Positions 24,667-34,700 of a DNA stretch of 64,000 nucleotides are shown here, piece after piece. This DNA is from MGBC120314 sp051877855 (lineage in GTDB: Bacteria; Bacillota; Clostridia; Lachnospirales; Lachnospiraceae): assembly GCA_051877855.1 (NCBI GenBank), contig JBJEJH010000032.1, forward strand, positions 41,982 through 105,981. The letters run 5' to 3'. The notes under the pieces are model-generated. The model was not told where the DNA came from and did not search any database. It saw only the letters and a list, made by a program, of their open reading frames with translations. The translations under genes were made by a program, and so were the position numbers. Every line of letters begins with the position of its first letter. Position 1 is the first letter of the stretch.

Positions 24667-25513
24667 TTAACACATCCTTTCCTTCCCTTCTATTCCTGCA
24701 GGGAATTTTTTCTTCGGAGTATCCCTGCAACACATAATCCCAGAAAGGGATTTTTGCCAATACACAATACCTGTAATACTGTTTCAATTCATTCTTCATA
24801 CTCTGGGAACACCACAGATCCCTGGCAAGGCCATCAAGACGATCCTGCTCCTGTGCAGTAACAGGATCCGCCATGTTATCCTCCAGTATTCTATCCACTT
24901 CAGACATTTTGTCGATATAATTGACGATTTCTTTCAAATAATTCTTCATCAATTCCTGAATATCACTAAGGATCCTCTGTGGATTTTTCTCACTGTTCAC
25001 ACCTGCATCCGAAATCACTTTCACAAAACTCATCTGATGCGGGCCCATAAACAAAGAACCTGCCTGATAAACTGCCGCAGCTTCCATATCATAGAGCATG
25101 AATTCATCCTCCGTCAGGCTTTCATTTCTGCGTCGGATGTCCTCCCCGGTCAGTATCTTTGCCACAGTGGTAACCTCTGCTTGTGCCAGATCACTTTTCC
25201 ACAGAAGATCCGGATAAAACGTTCTTCCGGTCATCTCATCCCGGAGCTTATGACATAAAAAAATCCCGGACCTTCCCTCCATTCCGGCACAGGTTCCAAT
25301 ATTAATCAGAAGATCCTTCTTTCCTGCACCATAATGGGTCAATACGCAGGCTACCACCGAAGAAGCCATCACCAATCCGGTGCCGGTCACCGTCAGTATA
25401 ATATTGTCCTTTGCAAAAACCTGAAACCGCTTATCCATATCCTGCCGTTTTAATCCATAATACCGGATAATCCCCGCAGCTTCCTGATATAATGCCGAAA
25501 AAATGTATATCAA
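24641..25513 (-). CDS. Nucleoside phosphorylase / MTA-SAH nucleosidase-like protein
   Basis: 290 aa starting at TTG (25513) with GAGG 6 nt upstream. The PNP/UDP family fold appears as IYIFSALYQEAAGII, the glycine-rich VTGTGLVMASSVVAC, the LLINIGTCAG strand, YDMEAAAVYQAG (the nucleoside-binding MEAAA motif) and FVKVISDAG. An extra C-terminal segment of about 80 aa (from roughly residue 205) is not part of the usual enzyme. Overlap with splB suggests a shared task. Inference: removal of 5'-deoxyadenosine or SAH made by radical SAM chemistry. Confidence 0.78.
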   Translation of the reverse strand: MIYIFSALYQEAAGIIRYYGLKRQDMDKRFQVFAKDNIILTVTGTGLVMASSVVACVLTHYGAGKKDLLINIGTCAGMEGRSGIFLCHKLRDEMTGRTFYPDLLWKSDLAQAEVTTVAKILTGEDIRRRNESLTEDEFMLYDMEAAAVYQAGSLFMGPHQMSFVKVISDAGVNSEKNPQRILSDIQELMKNYLKEIVNYIDKMSEVDRILEDNMADPVTAQEQDRLDGLARDLWCSQSMKNELKQYYRYCVLAKIPFWDYVLQGYSEEKIPCRNRREGKDVLNELTGKIL

Positions 25514-25579
25514 ATAAATCCTCTGCCTTTCAACACAATTTATCTTATTTTAGACCAAATTTCTTACTTAGGCAATATT

Positions 25580-25608
25580 TTGACAATACTATGGGAAAAT
25601 TCTATAAT
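25580..25608 (+). promoter_or_regulatory. Consensus sigma-A promoter for the HAD phosphatase
   Basis: TTGACA (25580-25585) and TATAAT (25603-25608) are 17 nt apart, a perfect match to the consensus. It lies 29 nt before the ATG. Confidence 0.85.
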
Positions 25609-25637
25609 GTATCTATCTTAAAGAACGGAGAATTCAG

Positions 25638-26432
25638 ATGAGAAAAATAGCTTTTTTTGATATAGACGGAACGTTGACCTCCGAGGTAGATGGCTCCATT
25701 CCTGAAAGCACCACAAACGCAATCCGTAGCGCACGATCCAACGGCCATCTTATGTTCATCAACACCGGACGCTGCTTTCAAAATGTCGAAAAACGTTTCC
25801 GGGATATTGGTTTTGACGGCTATGTATGTGGCTGCGGAACCGATATTTATTGTGATGGCCAAAATGTTCTTCACAATGCCCAGACCCACGAAACCACAGC
25901 ACTCATTCTGCAGACAGCAAGGGATGTTCAGGTTGACATTCTCTTTGAATCCAAGCATTTTGTATGTTTCGATCCGGCAAGGCCACTAACACATCCTGCT
26001 GCCATACGGCAATATAACGTATTCCGAAATCGTGGATATGATTTGACACAGGATCTTGACAATCCCAATTTCTTCTGTGACAAATTCGTAATCTGGTACC
26101 AAAGTGAAAAACAGTTAGAAGAATTTCGCAAGGTCAGCGACCCGCACTTCGAATGTATTGACCGCGGAGGAACCTTCCGTGAATTCGTTCCCCATGGCTA
26201 TTCCAAAGCTACCGGCATCCAATATGTGTTAGATTATTATCACCTAAATCTTGACAATGCCTATGGTTTTGGCGACAGTAATAACGATTTATCCATGTTA
26301 TCCTACTTAAAGAACAGCATCGCCATGGGTAATTCCAATCCCCCTTCACTTTTTGACAAAGTAACCTATGTTACCGGCAAAGCCAGTGAAGACGGAATTT
26401 TGAATGCACTAAAGCATTTTGAATTTATATAA
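25638..26432 (+). CDS. HAD superfamily hydrolase, Cof-type
   Basis: 264 aa. Motif I is FFDIDGTLTSEVDG (Asp nucleophile, about residues 6-19). Motif II is LMFINTGR. Motif IV is YGFGDSNNDLSML near residue 217. The large cap between them is the C2 type seen in Cof/YidA phosphatases. It probably dephosphorylates a sugar phosphate or similar cytoplasmic metabolite; specificity is unknown. It has its own strong promoter, and CGGAG sits 7 nt before the ATG. Confidence 0.9.
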   Translation: MRKIAFFDIDGTLTSEVDGSIPESTTNAIRSARSNGHLMFINTGRCFQNVEKRFRDIGFDGYVCGCGTDIYCDGQNVLHNAQTHETTALILQTARDVQVDILFESKHFVCFDPARPLTHPAAIRQYNVFRNRGYDLTQDLDNPNFFCDKFVIWYQSEKQLEEFRKVSDPHFECIDRGGTFREFVPHGYSKATGIQYVLDYYHLNLDNAYGFGDSNNDLSMLSYLKNSIAMGNSNPPSLFDKVTYVTGKASEDGILNALKHFEFI

Positions 26433-26462
26433 AAAACGAATAGAAGAGGGACTCATCCCAAT

Positions 26463-28412
26463 TTATTCAAGTTCCATTGCAAGGTCATCCATCCATGCCA
26501 TGCATTCATCCGTCCACTGATTCCATGCCGATTCCAATTGTTCTCCCAAAGACGCATGGAGTTTAAGGATAGTTTCATAGGCTTCCTGCTTATTTCGAAA
26601 GTCCCTTTCCGTTTCCTCAAAAGTGACACCCTGATTCTTATATTTTTCAACATACCACAGAAACAATTCCAGTTCCTGCCGTTCTCGTTCCAAGTCCTTC
26701 CATTGCTCCGATAGCACTTCCACCTTTTCTTCGGCAGCTTTCACCGGCTGTGCTGCCAGGCGAAGCCGCCAGTCCATATAGGCCTCCTGTGTGCTAAGAG
26801 GTCTCGTCTCATGACGTTCCCCCTTGGGCACCGCCCTAAGGTCCGCAATCATCGCCTGCTCCTCTGCCTGAATCATGGCAGCAAGATTTTCCCCGGATCC
26901 GCGGCGAACACGATCCAGATAATGCTCATATCCAAAAGGATAATAGAACGCAGACTGTCCATCCAACAATAATATTGCATCGGCTACCTGACGAATAAAA
27001 TACCGGTCGTGGGAAATAAACAGAATCGTTCCTGTATACTTTCCAAAGGCAGATTCCAAGGTTTCCTTTGCCTGAATATCCATGTGATTCGTGGGTTCAT
27101 CAAGAAGCAACAGATTCGGTCTTCCCGTGAGGATCTCTGCCAGTACAAGACGTGATTTCTCACCACCGGACAATGCACTTACCTTCTTAGCGGCATCCTT
27201 TCCCGGGAATAAATATTCTCCCAGAGTCTTACGCACTTCCTTTTGGGTCATCCCGGGAAAGAGATCATGAAAATGCTCCGCTACGGATTTTTCCGACTGG
27301 ATTGATGCGGTCTGCTGGTCAAAATATCCCATCAGCGTCTGATTTCCCAGGATACATTTTCCATTCAGCGGCTGAATCAATCCCGCAATGGTTTTTAACA
27401 GCGCCGTCTTCCCAACACCATTGTCTCCAATAATGGCAATCTTCTGTCCACGCCGGATTCGCATGGTAATTTCTAAAAGTGTCTTCTCATATCCCACCTT
27501 CAGATGTTCCATTTCAACAACCCACTTACTGCCGGGCACCACCGGTTCAATGGGTCCTGTAAAAATATGAACATCCTCATCCATGGGTTTTTCCATACGT
27601 TCCATACGTTCTATCAAAGTTTTTCTGGAACGTGCAAATGCCGCCTTACGAGGTTTATTCTTAAACTTCTCCACCAGATCATTAAGACGCTTTAATTCTT
27701 CCTGCTGGCGTTCATAATTTTTCTTCCGAATCCTTAATGCCTTAACTTTCTCCTCCCGGTAATTGGTATAATTACCCACATATCTTTGAAGCTTTCCGTT
27801 CTGCAATTCATACACCACATCCACGATCCGATCCAGAAAGAAACGGTCATGGGACACCAACACCACCGCTTTATCATACTCTTTCATGTATTGTTCCAGC
27901 CATTCCACCGTTGCAATATCCAGATGATTGGTAGGTTCATCCAGCAGTAATATATCCGGTTTCATAAGTAGCAGCCGGATTAAGGATATTTTCGTCTGTT
28001 CCCCTCCGGAAAATTCGGATAATTTTCTGGTCTTACACTTTTTGTCAAAGCCAAATCCCGTTAGAAGACGATCATACTCCGTTTCATAGAGGAAACGTTC
28101 CTGTGCAAATTGATCCTGCACCGGACAACTTTCCAAAATAATTTCCTCCACTGTCCTATCCTGCTCAATAGACTTATTCTGGTGCAGCATACCAACGGAT
28201 ACCTTCCGGGAACTGCGAATTCCCGTCCCCATTCTCTTATCATCGCGATCAAGATCCACTTCCCCCGCAATCAGACGAAGTAACGTGGTTTTTCCGGCGC
28301 CGTTGCGCCCTACGATAGCAATTTTCTCTTTTCCCTTAATTTCAAAATCAATATGGGACAGGATCACCTGTCCCCCAGCTGAAACTGTCCCATCCGTAAT
28401 CTGATATAACAT
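26463..28412 (-). CDS. ABC-F family ATPase
   Basis: 649 aa with two ABC domains and no membrane part. Domain 1 has Walker A GRNGAGKTT (about 35-43), signature FSGGEQTKISL and LLLDEPTNHLD. The charged linker has KNYERQQEELKRLNDLVEKF. Domain 2 has GDNGVGKTA (about 333-341), LSGGEKSRLVL and LLLDEPTNHMD. The C-terminal 110 residues are a charged coiled coil. ABC-F proteins act on ribosomes, as translation factors or antibiotic-protection proteins. Which subgroup this is cannot be read from the sequence. It follows the membrane protein gene by 24 nt. Confidence 0.9.
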   Translation of the reverse strand: MLYQITDGTVSAGGQVILSHIDFEIKGKEKIAIVGRNGAGKTTLLRLIAGEVDLDRDDKRMGTGIRSSRKVSVGMLHQNKSIEQDRTVEEIILESCPVQDQFAQERFLYETEYDRLLTGFGFDKKCKTRKLSEFSGGEQTKISLIRLLLMKPDILLLDEPTNHLDIATVEWLEQYMKEYDKAVVLVSHDRFFLDRIVDVVYELQNGKLQRYVGNYTNYREEKVKALRIRKKNYERQQEELKRLNDLVEKFKNKPRKAAFARSRKTLIERMERMEKPMDEDVHIFTGPIEPVVPGSKWVVEMEHLKVGYEKTLLEITMRIRRGQKIAIIGDNGVGKTALLKTIAGLIQPLNGKCILGNQTLMGYFDQQTASIQSEKSVAEHFHDLFPGMTQKEVRKTLGEYLFPGKDAAKKVSALSGGEKSRLVLAEILTGRPNLLLLDEPTNHMDIQAKETLESAFGKYTGTILFISHDRYFIRQVADAILLLDGQSAFYYPFGYEHYLDRVRRGSGENLAAMIQAEEQAMIADLRAVPKGERHETRPLSTQEAYMDWRLRLAAQPVKAAEEKVEVLSEQWKDLERERQELELFLWYVEKYKNQGVTFEETERDFRNKQEAYETILKLHASLGEQLESAWNQWTDECMAWMDDLAMELE

Positions 28413-28436
28413 CTTAATTCACTTTCTCAAATAAAA

Positions 28437-30053
28437 CTAGTCCACCAAATAGTAGTGCCCGTATTTCCGGATAAATTCATCCTTATCGTATATAAGTATG
28501 ATATATCCCTGTTCCTCATATACAATTTCACCCTCCTGAATCATTTCAAGATCCATATTTTCCTCATAAAAGTTATCATCCAGCAGGAAATACAGCTTGT
28601 CACTTCCCGTATGATACCATGTTTGTGAATGTTCATACTTTTTAAAGGTTAACCACTTATGGGGTTGTGTAATGTCATCTCCACTCACGGTATATGCCTC
28701 AATTCTTCCGTCCGAAAGTTCATTCAGCACCCCTGTGTTCCAGTAGGACGTAAGTCCAAAGGTAAGATTATTATCCAACATAAACTTTACCACCTGCTTA
28801 TATGGTGCGTTTAGATCGGTCCTGATCCACTCATTAAATTGTGAAATGCCACAAATATGCATTGCAATCACCAGCAAAATTGCTACAAGCTTATGAAAAT
28901 CAAACTTCAACAGTTCTTTTTCATCCAGATATATGCCCAAAAGGGGCGCCAGCAGAATAATGGTCGGCATATAATATCTTCCTGCCATTGTTCCGGAAAC
29001 AACAATAAATAAAACAGCATTAACAAGCAATGACATCAAAAAAAGCAGTAACGCAAACTGTTTTGCACTATTCAGGGAATGATATCTGCGCACCAGAGCA
29101 ATGACGATTAAGGTCAATGCAATGACGATGACCACAGAGGCAAAGGACGCAATTCCCCGCAGTGTAGCCATATCCGAAAAATCATAATAACCAAACAATC
29201 TTAAAATTTCAGTAATCTGAGCATCGAAATATCCGATAATGCCTTTTTCATCCAGGATATTCAACAACATGGTATTTCTTGGTCCAACGCACACGATTTT
29301 AGACAATACTGTCATATTCGTAAGCAATCCCACCAGGCAGCTAATGCACCCCAGCAACGGAACCATAAATATTCTCTGTTTTAACGTGTTAATATCAAAT
29401 AATGAGCTTTCCCCACGATAATTTTCAAGTACGATCTTCATAACCCCGCACAGAATCATCGGCATGGCGTAAGCCGTCAGGAAACGCACTCCGCAAAGAC
29501 CTGCATAAAACCCAAGCACAAGATAAAGGGCCATAACCCATCGGCTCTTCTGTTCAATTAATCTTAACATCATTCCCATTCCCAGGAAAATCACTATAAA
29601 GTGTGGTATGTAAGAGTTTCCGATATGAACAATATAAATATATTCCATAGAGAATGGTATGAAAAGGAACAGCGAAGATAAATACGCACTTCTCCTGCTT
29701 ATTTTCAATGGCTTTGCAAAATAAAGATAAGACCACAACAGCAATACAAAGAATACAAAATTCGTCAATGTACGAACCAGATTCCATGAATTAATAAACT
29801 TAAAGAAAAACATCGCAACAATCTGTGTATAAAAAATACGAACTTCCGTGGAATAATACCACTGCGTCGTAAAAAGTCGATTGGTTCTGGCCATTTCCTT
29901 AGCCAATACAAGTTCTGCCGATATATCGGAATTAAGCACATGGGTTCCACAGAACAGATTCAAAAGAGTCAGTGCCACGATCCATATCAATGTGGGCAGC
30001 AGAAAAAGCAACTCCTTATTCCAATTATCTTTGAACCATGCTTTCATTTTCAT
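28437..30053 (-). CDS. Polytopic membrane protein, GT-C glycosyltransferase-like
   Basis: 538 aa from the ATG at 30053, which has GGAGG 7 nt upstream; a longer reading to 30119 lacks one. About eleven membrane helices are followed by a soluble C-terminal segment from about residue 430. The first external loop, after helix 1, contains LNSDISAELVLAKEM, where GT-C enzymes usually carry an acidic motif. A WYYSTEVRIF segment follows. The layout resembles lipid-linked-sugar glycosyltransferases, but no decisive motif is visible. Gene order suggests co-transcription with the ABC-F gene. Confidence 0.55.
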   Translation of the reverse strand: MKMKAWFKDNWNKELLFLLPTLIWIVALTLLNLFCGTHVLNSDISAELVLAKEMARTNRLFTTQWYYSTEVRIFYTQIVAMFFFKFINSWNLVRTLTNFVFFVLLLWSYLYFAKPLKISRRSAYLSSLFLFIPFSMEYIYIVHIGNSYIPHFIVIFLGMGMMLRLIEQKSRWVMALYLVLGFYAGLCGVRFLTAYAMPMILCGVMKIVLENYRGESSLFDINTLKQRIFMVPLLGCISCLVGLLTNMTVLSKIVCVGPRNTMLLNILDEKGIIGYFDAQITEILRLFGYYDFSDMATLRGIASFASVVIVIALTLIVIALVRRYHSLNSAKQFALLLFLMSLLVNAVLFIVVSGTMAGRYYMPTIILLAPLLGIYLDEKELLKFDFHKLVAILLVIAMHICGISQFNEWIRTDLNAPYKQVVKFMLDNNLTFGLTSYWNTGVLNELSDGRIEAYTVSGDDITQPHKWLTFKKYEHSQTWYHTGSDKLYFLLDDNFYEENMDLEMIQEGEIVYEEQGYIILIYDKDEFIRKYGHYYLVD

Positions 30054-30175
30054 TGTGTTTCCTCCAACCCGGTTATCTTTATTCATTCCTATAGTAATAC
30101 TGACGAATGAACGCAACACACCTAATATGATATTTTACATATTATTTCCAATCAATGCAACACCTAAAAGAGTTT

Positions 30176-30224
30176 ATTAAAAAAACTCCCCAAACAAGAA
30201 TTTCTTCTCATTCGGAGAGTTTCG
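30176..30224 (-). terminator. Rho-independent terminator after gltD
   Basis: AACTCCCC (30184-30191) and GGAGAGTT (30214-30221) pair with one G-T. On the minus strand, seven T residues follow. It lies just after the gltD stop. Confidence 0.75.
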
Positions 30225-30239
30225 ATACTGTTTATTAAA

Positions 30240-31724
30240 TTACAGATTCGTGTATCCCATCAACTTTTCATCAACCGCCTTTGCAGCCTCACGGCCCTCA
30301 CGGACAGCCCATACTACAAGAGACTGACCTCTGTGCATATCACCTGCTGTAAATACATTAGGAACATTGGTCTCATACTTACCTGCTTCCGTATTTACAT
30401 TGGTTCTTGCATTCAGCTCCACGCCAAATGCGTCCGCCACGTATTTTTGTGCTCCAAGGAATCCTGCAGCAATAAGGACTAACTCACAGTCCAATTCAAA
30501 CTCACTTCCGGCAACTTCTGCCATCATCATTCTTCCTGTAGCTTCATCCTTCTTAGATTCCAGCTTTACACATTTTACCTTAACCAGATTTCCATTCTTA
30601 TCCTTGATGAATTCCTTTACCGTGGTCTGATAGATTCTTGGATCATGTCCAAATACAGCAATCGCCTCCTCCTGACCATAGTCCGTCTTAAGGACTCTTG
30701 GCCACTGTGGCCACGGATTGCTCTCTGCTCTGCAGGTTGGAAGTGGTGGCATCATCTCTAACTGAGTCACAGACTTACAGCCATGACGGATGGAGGTTCC
30801 CACGCAGTCATTACCTGTATCACCACCGCCAATGATAACCACATTCTTTCCCTTGGCAGAGATATACTTTCCATCCTCTAAGTTGGAATCTAAGAGACTC
30901 TTCGTCGTTGCCTTTAAGAAGTCCACAGCAAAGTAAATTCCCTTGGCATCTCTGCCCGGTGCGTTGATATCTCTGGGATTTGCTGCGCCACAGGCAAGAA
31001 CGACGCTGTCATATTCCTTCAGGATATCTTTCGCCTTAACATTTTCACCAACATTGGCATTGGTTACAAACTCAACACCCTCAGCCTTCATCACATCAAC
31101 CTTACGATCAATAATGTGTTTCTCCAGCTTCATATTCGGAATACCATACATCAAAAGTCCGCCAACACGGTCCGCTCTCTCATATACGGTAACATGATGT
31201 CCGCGACGATTCAACTGATCCGCCGCTGCCAGACCGGAAGGACCGGAGCCGATGACTGCAACTTTCTTACCGGTTCTTACCTTCGGTGGTTGTGGCGCAG
31301 CCCAGCCCTGTTCATATGCTTTTTCAATAATCGCACGCTCATTTTCCTTCGTTGCCACTGCTTCCCCGTTTAATCCACAGGTACATGCCGCCTCACAAAG
31401 TCCCGGACACACCCTGCTGGTGAATTCCGGAAAACTGCTGGTCTTATGCAAACGATTGTATGCCTGCTGCCAGTTTCCGTTATACAATAAGTCATTCCAT
31501 TCCGGAATCAGATTATTAAGAGGACATCCTGCAGCCATACCGCCAAGCATCATACCCGACTGGCAGAATGGAACACCACAATCCATACATCTTGAACTTT
31601 GCTGTCTCTGCTTAGCCTCTGAAAGAGGAATGTGGAACTCATTAAAGTTCTTGATTCTGTTCTTAGGTGAAACGGCCTGACTTACTTCTCTTTCATATTC
31701 CATAAATCCTGTTGCTTTTCCCAT
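30240..31724 (-). CDS. gltD: Glutamate synthase small subunit
   Basis: 494 aa. It supplies electrons from NADPH to the large subunit for making glutamate from glutamine and 2-oxoglutarate. Cysteine clusters near the N-terminus (CMDCGVPFC, GCPL, CPGLCEAAC) bind 4Fe-4S centres. FAD binds at VAVIGSGPSGLAAADQL (about 150-166). NADPH binds at VVIIGGGDTGNDCVGTS (about 285-301). AAGGAGGAG precedes the ATG, 14 nt after gltB, so they form one operon. Confidence 0.96.
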   Translation of the reverse strand: MGKATGFMEYEREVSQAVSPKNRIKNFNEFHIPLSEAKQRQQSSRCMDCGVPFCQSGMMLGGMAAGCPLNNLIPEWNDLLYNGNWQQAYNRLHKTSSFPEFTSRVCPGLCEAACTCGLNGEAVATKENERAIIEKAYEQGWAAPQPPKVRTGKKVAVIGSGPSGLAAADQLNRRGHHVTVYERADRVGGLLMYGIPNMKLEKHIIDRKVDVMKAEGVEFVTNANVGENVKAKDILKEYDSVVLACGAANPRDINAPGRDAKGIYFAVDFLKATTKSLLDSNLEDGKYISAKGKNVVIIGGGDTGNDCVGTSIRHGCKSVTQLEMMPPLPTCRAESNPWPQWPRVLKTDYGQEEAIAVFGHDPRIYQTTVKEFIKDKNGNLVKVKCVKLESKKDEATGRMMMAEVAGSEFELDCELVLIAAGFLGAQKYVADAFGVELNARTNVNTEAGKYETNVPNVFTAGDMHRGQSLVVWAVREGREAAKAVDEKLMGYTNL

Positions 31725-31738
31725 AACATTTCTCCTCC

Positions 31739-34700
31739 TTATTTGGTTACAGCATAGAATGCTTCAATCTGTGCCTGTTCGCTGCTAAGACCCTTCTCTT
31801 CCATCTGTACAATGGTGTTAAGCATCTTCTTATAATCATTTGGAATGATCTTCTTAAACAACGGGAGATATTCACCGAAGTTATTCAGAATCTCATTACC
31901 CTTTGCCGAATTGGTATATGCTACATGATCCTTGATCATTTCCTTTAATTCAAATACATCGTATTTATCCGTTACTGCCTCAATGGAAATCATTTCCTTA
32001 TTAAGTCTCTTATAAAGGGTTCGATCCTCATCTAAGACATAAGCAACACCACCACTCATACCGGCCGCAAAATTCTTGCCGGTTCGACCAAGCACAACCA
32101 CACGTCCGCCGGTCATATACTCACATCCGTGATCGCCAACACCTTCAACCACAGCGGTTGCACCGGAGTTACGTACACAGAAACGTTCTCCTGCCACACC
32201 GTTGATGTATGCCTTACCGCTTGTTGCACCATAAAGAGCTACATTACCGATGATAATGTTCTCATCTTCCTTGAACTTAATTCCCTTTGGAGGGTACACA
32301 ATAAGCTTACCACCGGATAATCCCTTACCAAAGTAGTCATTGCTGTCACCCACCAGTTCCAGGGTCAGACCCTTCGGAATAAATGCACCAAAACTCTGTC
32401 CGCCTGCACCGGTACACTTAACCGTAAAGGTATCTTCCGGAAGCTTATCATCATATCGTCTTGTAATCTCTGCACCAAAGATTGTACCAAAGGAACGATC
32501 GGTATTGGTTACATCAAGTTCAAGACTCTTCTTCTGTCCACTTTCCAATGCACTTCCCAGTTTCTTGAGAAGTACTTTCTCATCCTTTGTCTTCTCTAAT
32601 TCGAAATCATATACTTTCTTATGCTCATAATCCATCTTCTCATAAGAAGGATGATCTAAGATCTTGGAAATATCCACATTGGATGCTCGTCCGCTGGTTA
32701 CACCCTCTTTTCTCTTAAGAAGATCCGATCTGCCAACCAGTTCATCCACCGTCTTCACACCAAGTTTAGACATATATTCTCTCAAATCCTGAGCAATAAA
32801 CTTCATAAAGTTTACAACATACTCCGGCTTTCCGGCAAATTTCTTACGAAGCTCCGGATTCTGTGTAGCCACACCCACCGGACAGGTATCAAGATTACAT
32901 ACTCGCATCATAACACAGCCCAGAGTTACCAATGGTGCTGTTGCAAAACCAAACTCCTCTGCACCAAGCATTGCTGCGATGGCAACATCACGGCCGGTCA
33001 TTAACTTACCATCCGTCTCCAGTACCACCTTATTACGAAGATCGTTCATGATCAAAGTCTGATGTGCCTCTGCAACACCCAGTTCCCATGGAAGACCTGC
33101 ATTATAGATTGAACTTCTCGGCGCAGCACCTGTTCCTCCGTCATAACCGGATACCAGGATAACCTGTGCTCCGGCCTTGGCAACACCGGCCGCAACAGTA
33201 CCAACACCGGCTTCCGAAACCAGCTTTACAGAAATACGAGCCTGATTGTTCGCATTCTTAAGATCGTAAATCAACTGTGCCAGATCCTCGATGGAGTAAA
33301 TGTCATGATGAGGTGGTGGTGAAATCAAACTTACACCCGGTGTTGAAAGTCTGGTCTTGGCAATCCAAGGATATACCTTCTTTCCAGGCAGATGTCCACC
33401 TTCACCCGGTTTAGCACCCTGTGCCATCTTAATCTGGATTTCCTTAGCACTGACGAGATATCTGCTGGTTACACCGAAACGTCCGGAAGCAACCTGCTTA
33501 ATAGCTGAGCAGCGATTTAATCCATCCGGTCCGATTTCAAGACGATCCAGACTCTCACCACCCTCACCACTGTTGGACTTACCATGAAGCATATTCATGG
33601 CAATTGCCAGTGTCTCGTGAGCTTCCTGTGAGATGGAACCGTAGGACATAGCACCGGTCTTAAATCTCTTAACAATGGACTCCACGCTTTCTACCTGATC
33701 GATTGGAACCGGCTTCTTCGCATACTTTAACTCCATAAGGCCACGAATATTCATCGCCTCAGTTTCTTTATCAATTAACTTGGTATACTCCTTATACAAT
33801 TCATAGTTACCGGTTCTTGTGGCAAGCTGTAACAAATGAATTGTCTGAGGGTTGTAGAGATGCTCCTCTTTACCGCTTCTGAACTTATGACTTCCTGCGG
33901 AGTCCAGAGTATCATCTGTTGTAAGTCCCAACGGATCGAAAGCTCTGTCATGAAGCGCTTCCACATCTTCCTGAATATCCTTTAAGCTGATACCCTCGAT
34001 ACGGCTGACGGTGTCGGTAAAATAATTTTCAATAACATCGGTATCAATACCAATCGCCTCAAAAATCTTAGAACCCTGGTAGGACTGAATCGTGCTGATA
34101 CCCATCTTGGATGCAATCTTAACAATGCCGCTGATAACCGCATTGTTATAATCATTGACTGCCGCATAGTAATCCTTATCCAACATATTAAGATCAATCA
34201 GCTCTCGAATACTTTCCTGCGCAAGGTAAGGATTAATGGCACTTGCACCATATCCAAGAAGGGTTGCGAAATGATGAACTTCTCTTGGCTCACCACTCTC
34301 TAAAACAATTGAAATACTTGTACTCTTCTTGGTCTTTACAAGATACTGTCGAACAGCTGCAACCGCAAGTAACGAAGGAATTGCCACATGATTTTCATCC
34401 ACGCCCCGGTCAGAAAGAATAATGATATTTGTCCCCTCACGATATGCACGGTCCACTTCTATATAGAGGTGATCAATTGCCTTTGCAAGAGAAGTGTTCG
34501 TATAATATGTGGTCGGAATAACAGATACCTTGAATCCTTCTTCCTTCATATTCTTAATCTTAAGAAGATCTGTGCTTGTAAGAATCGGGTTATTGATCTT
34601 AAGCATCTTACAGTTTTCCGGTCTCTGCTCTAAGATGTTACCATCCTTTCCAAGATACACGCTGGTTGAAGTTACGATTTTCTCACGAATTGCATCAATC

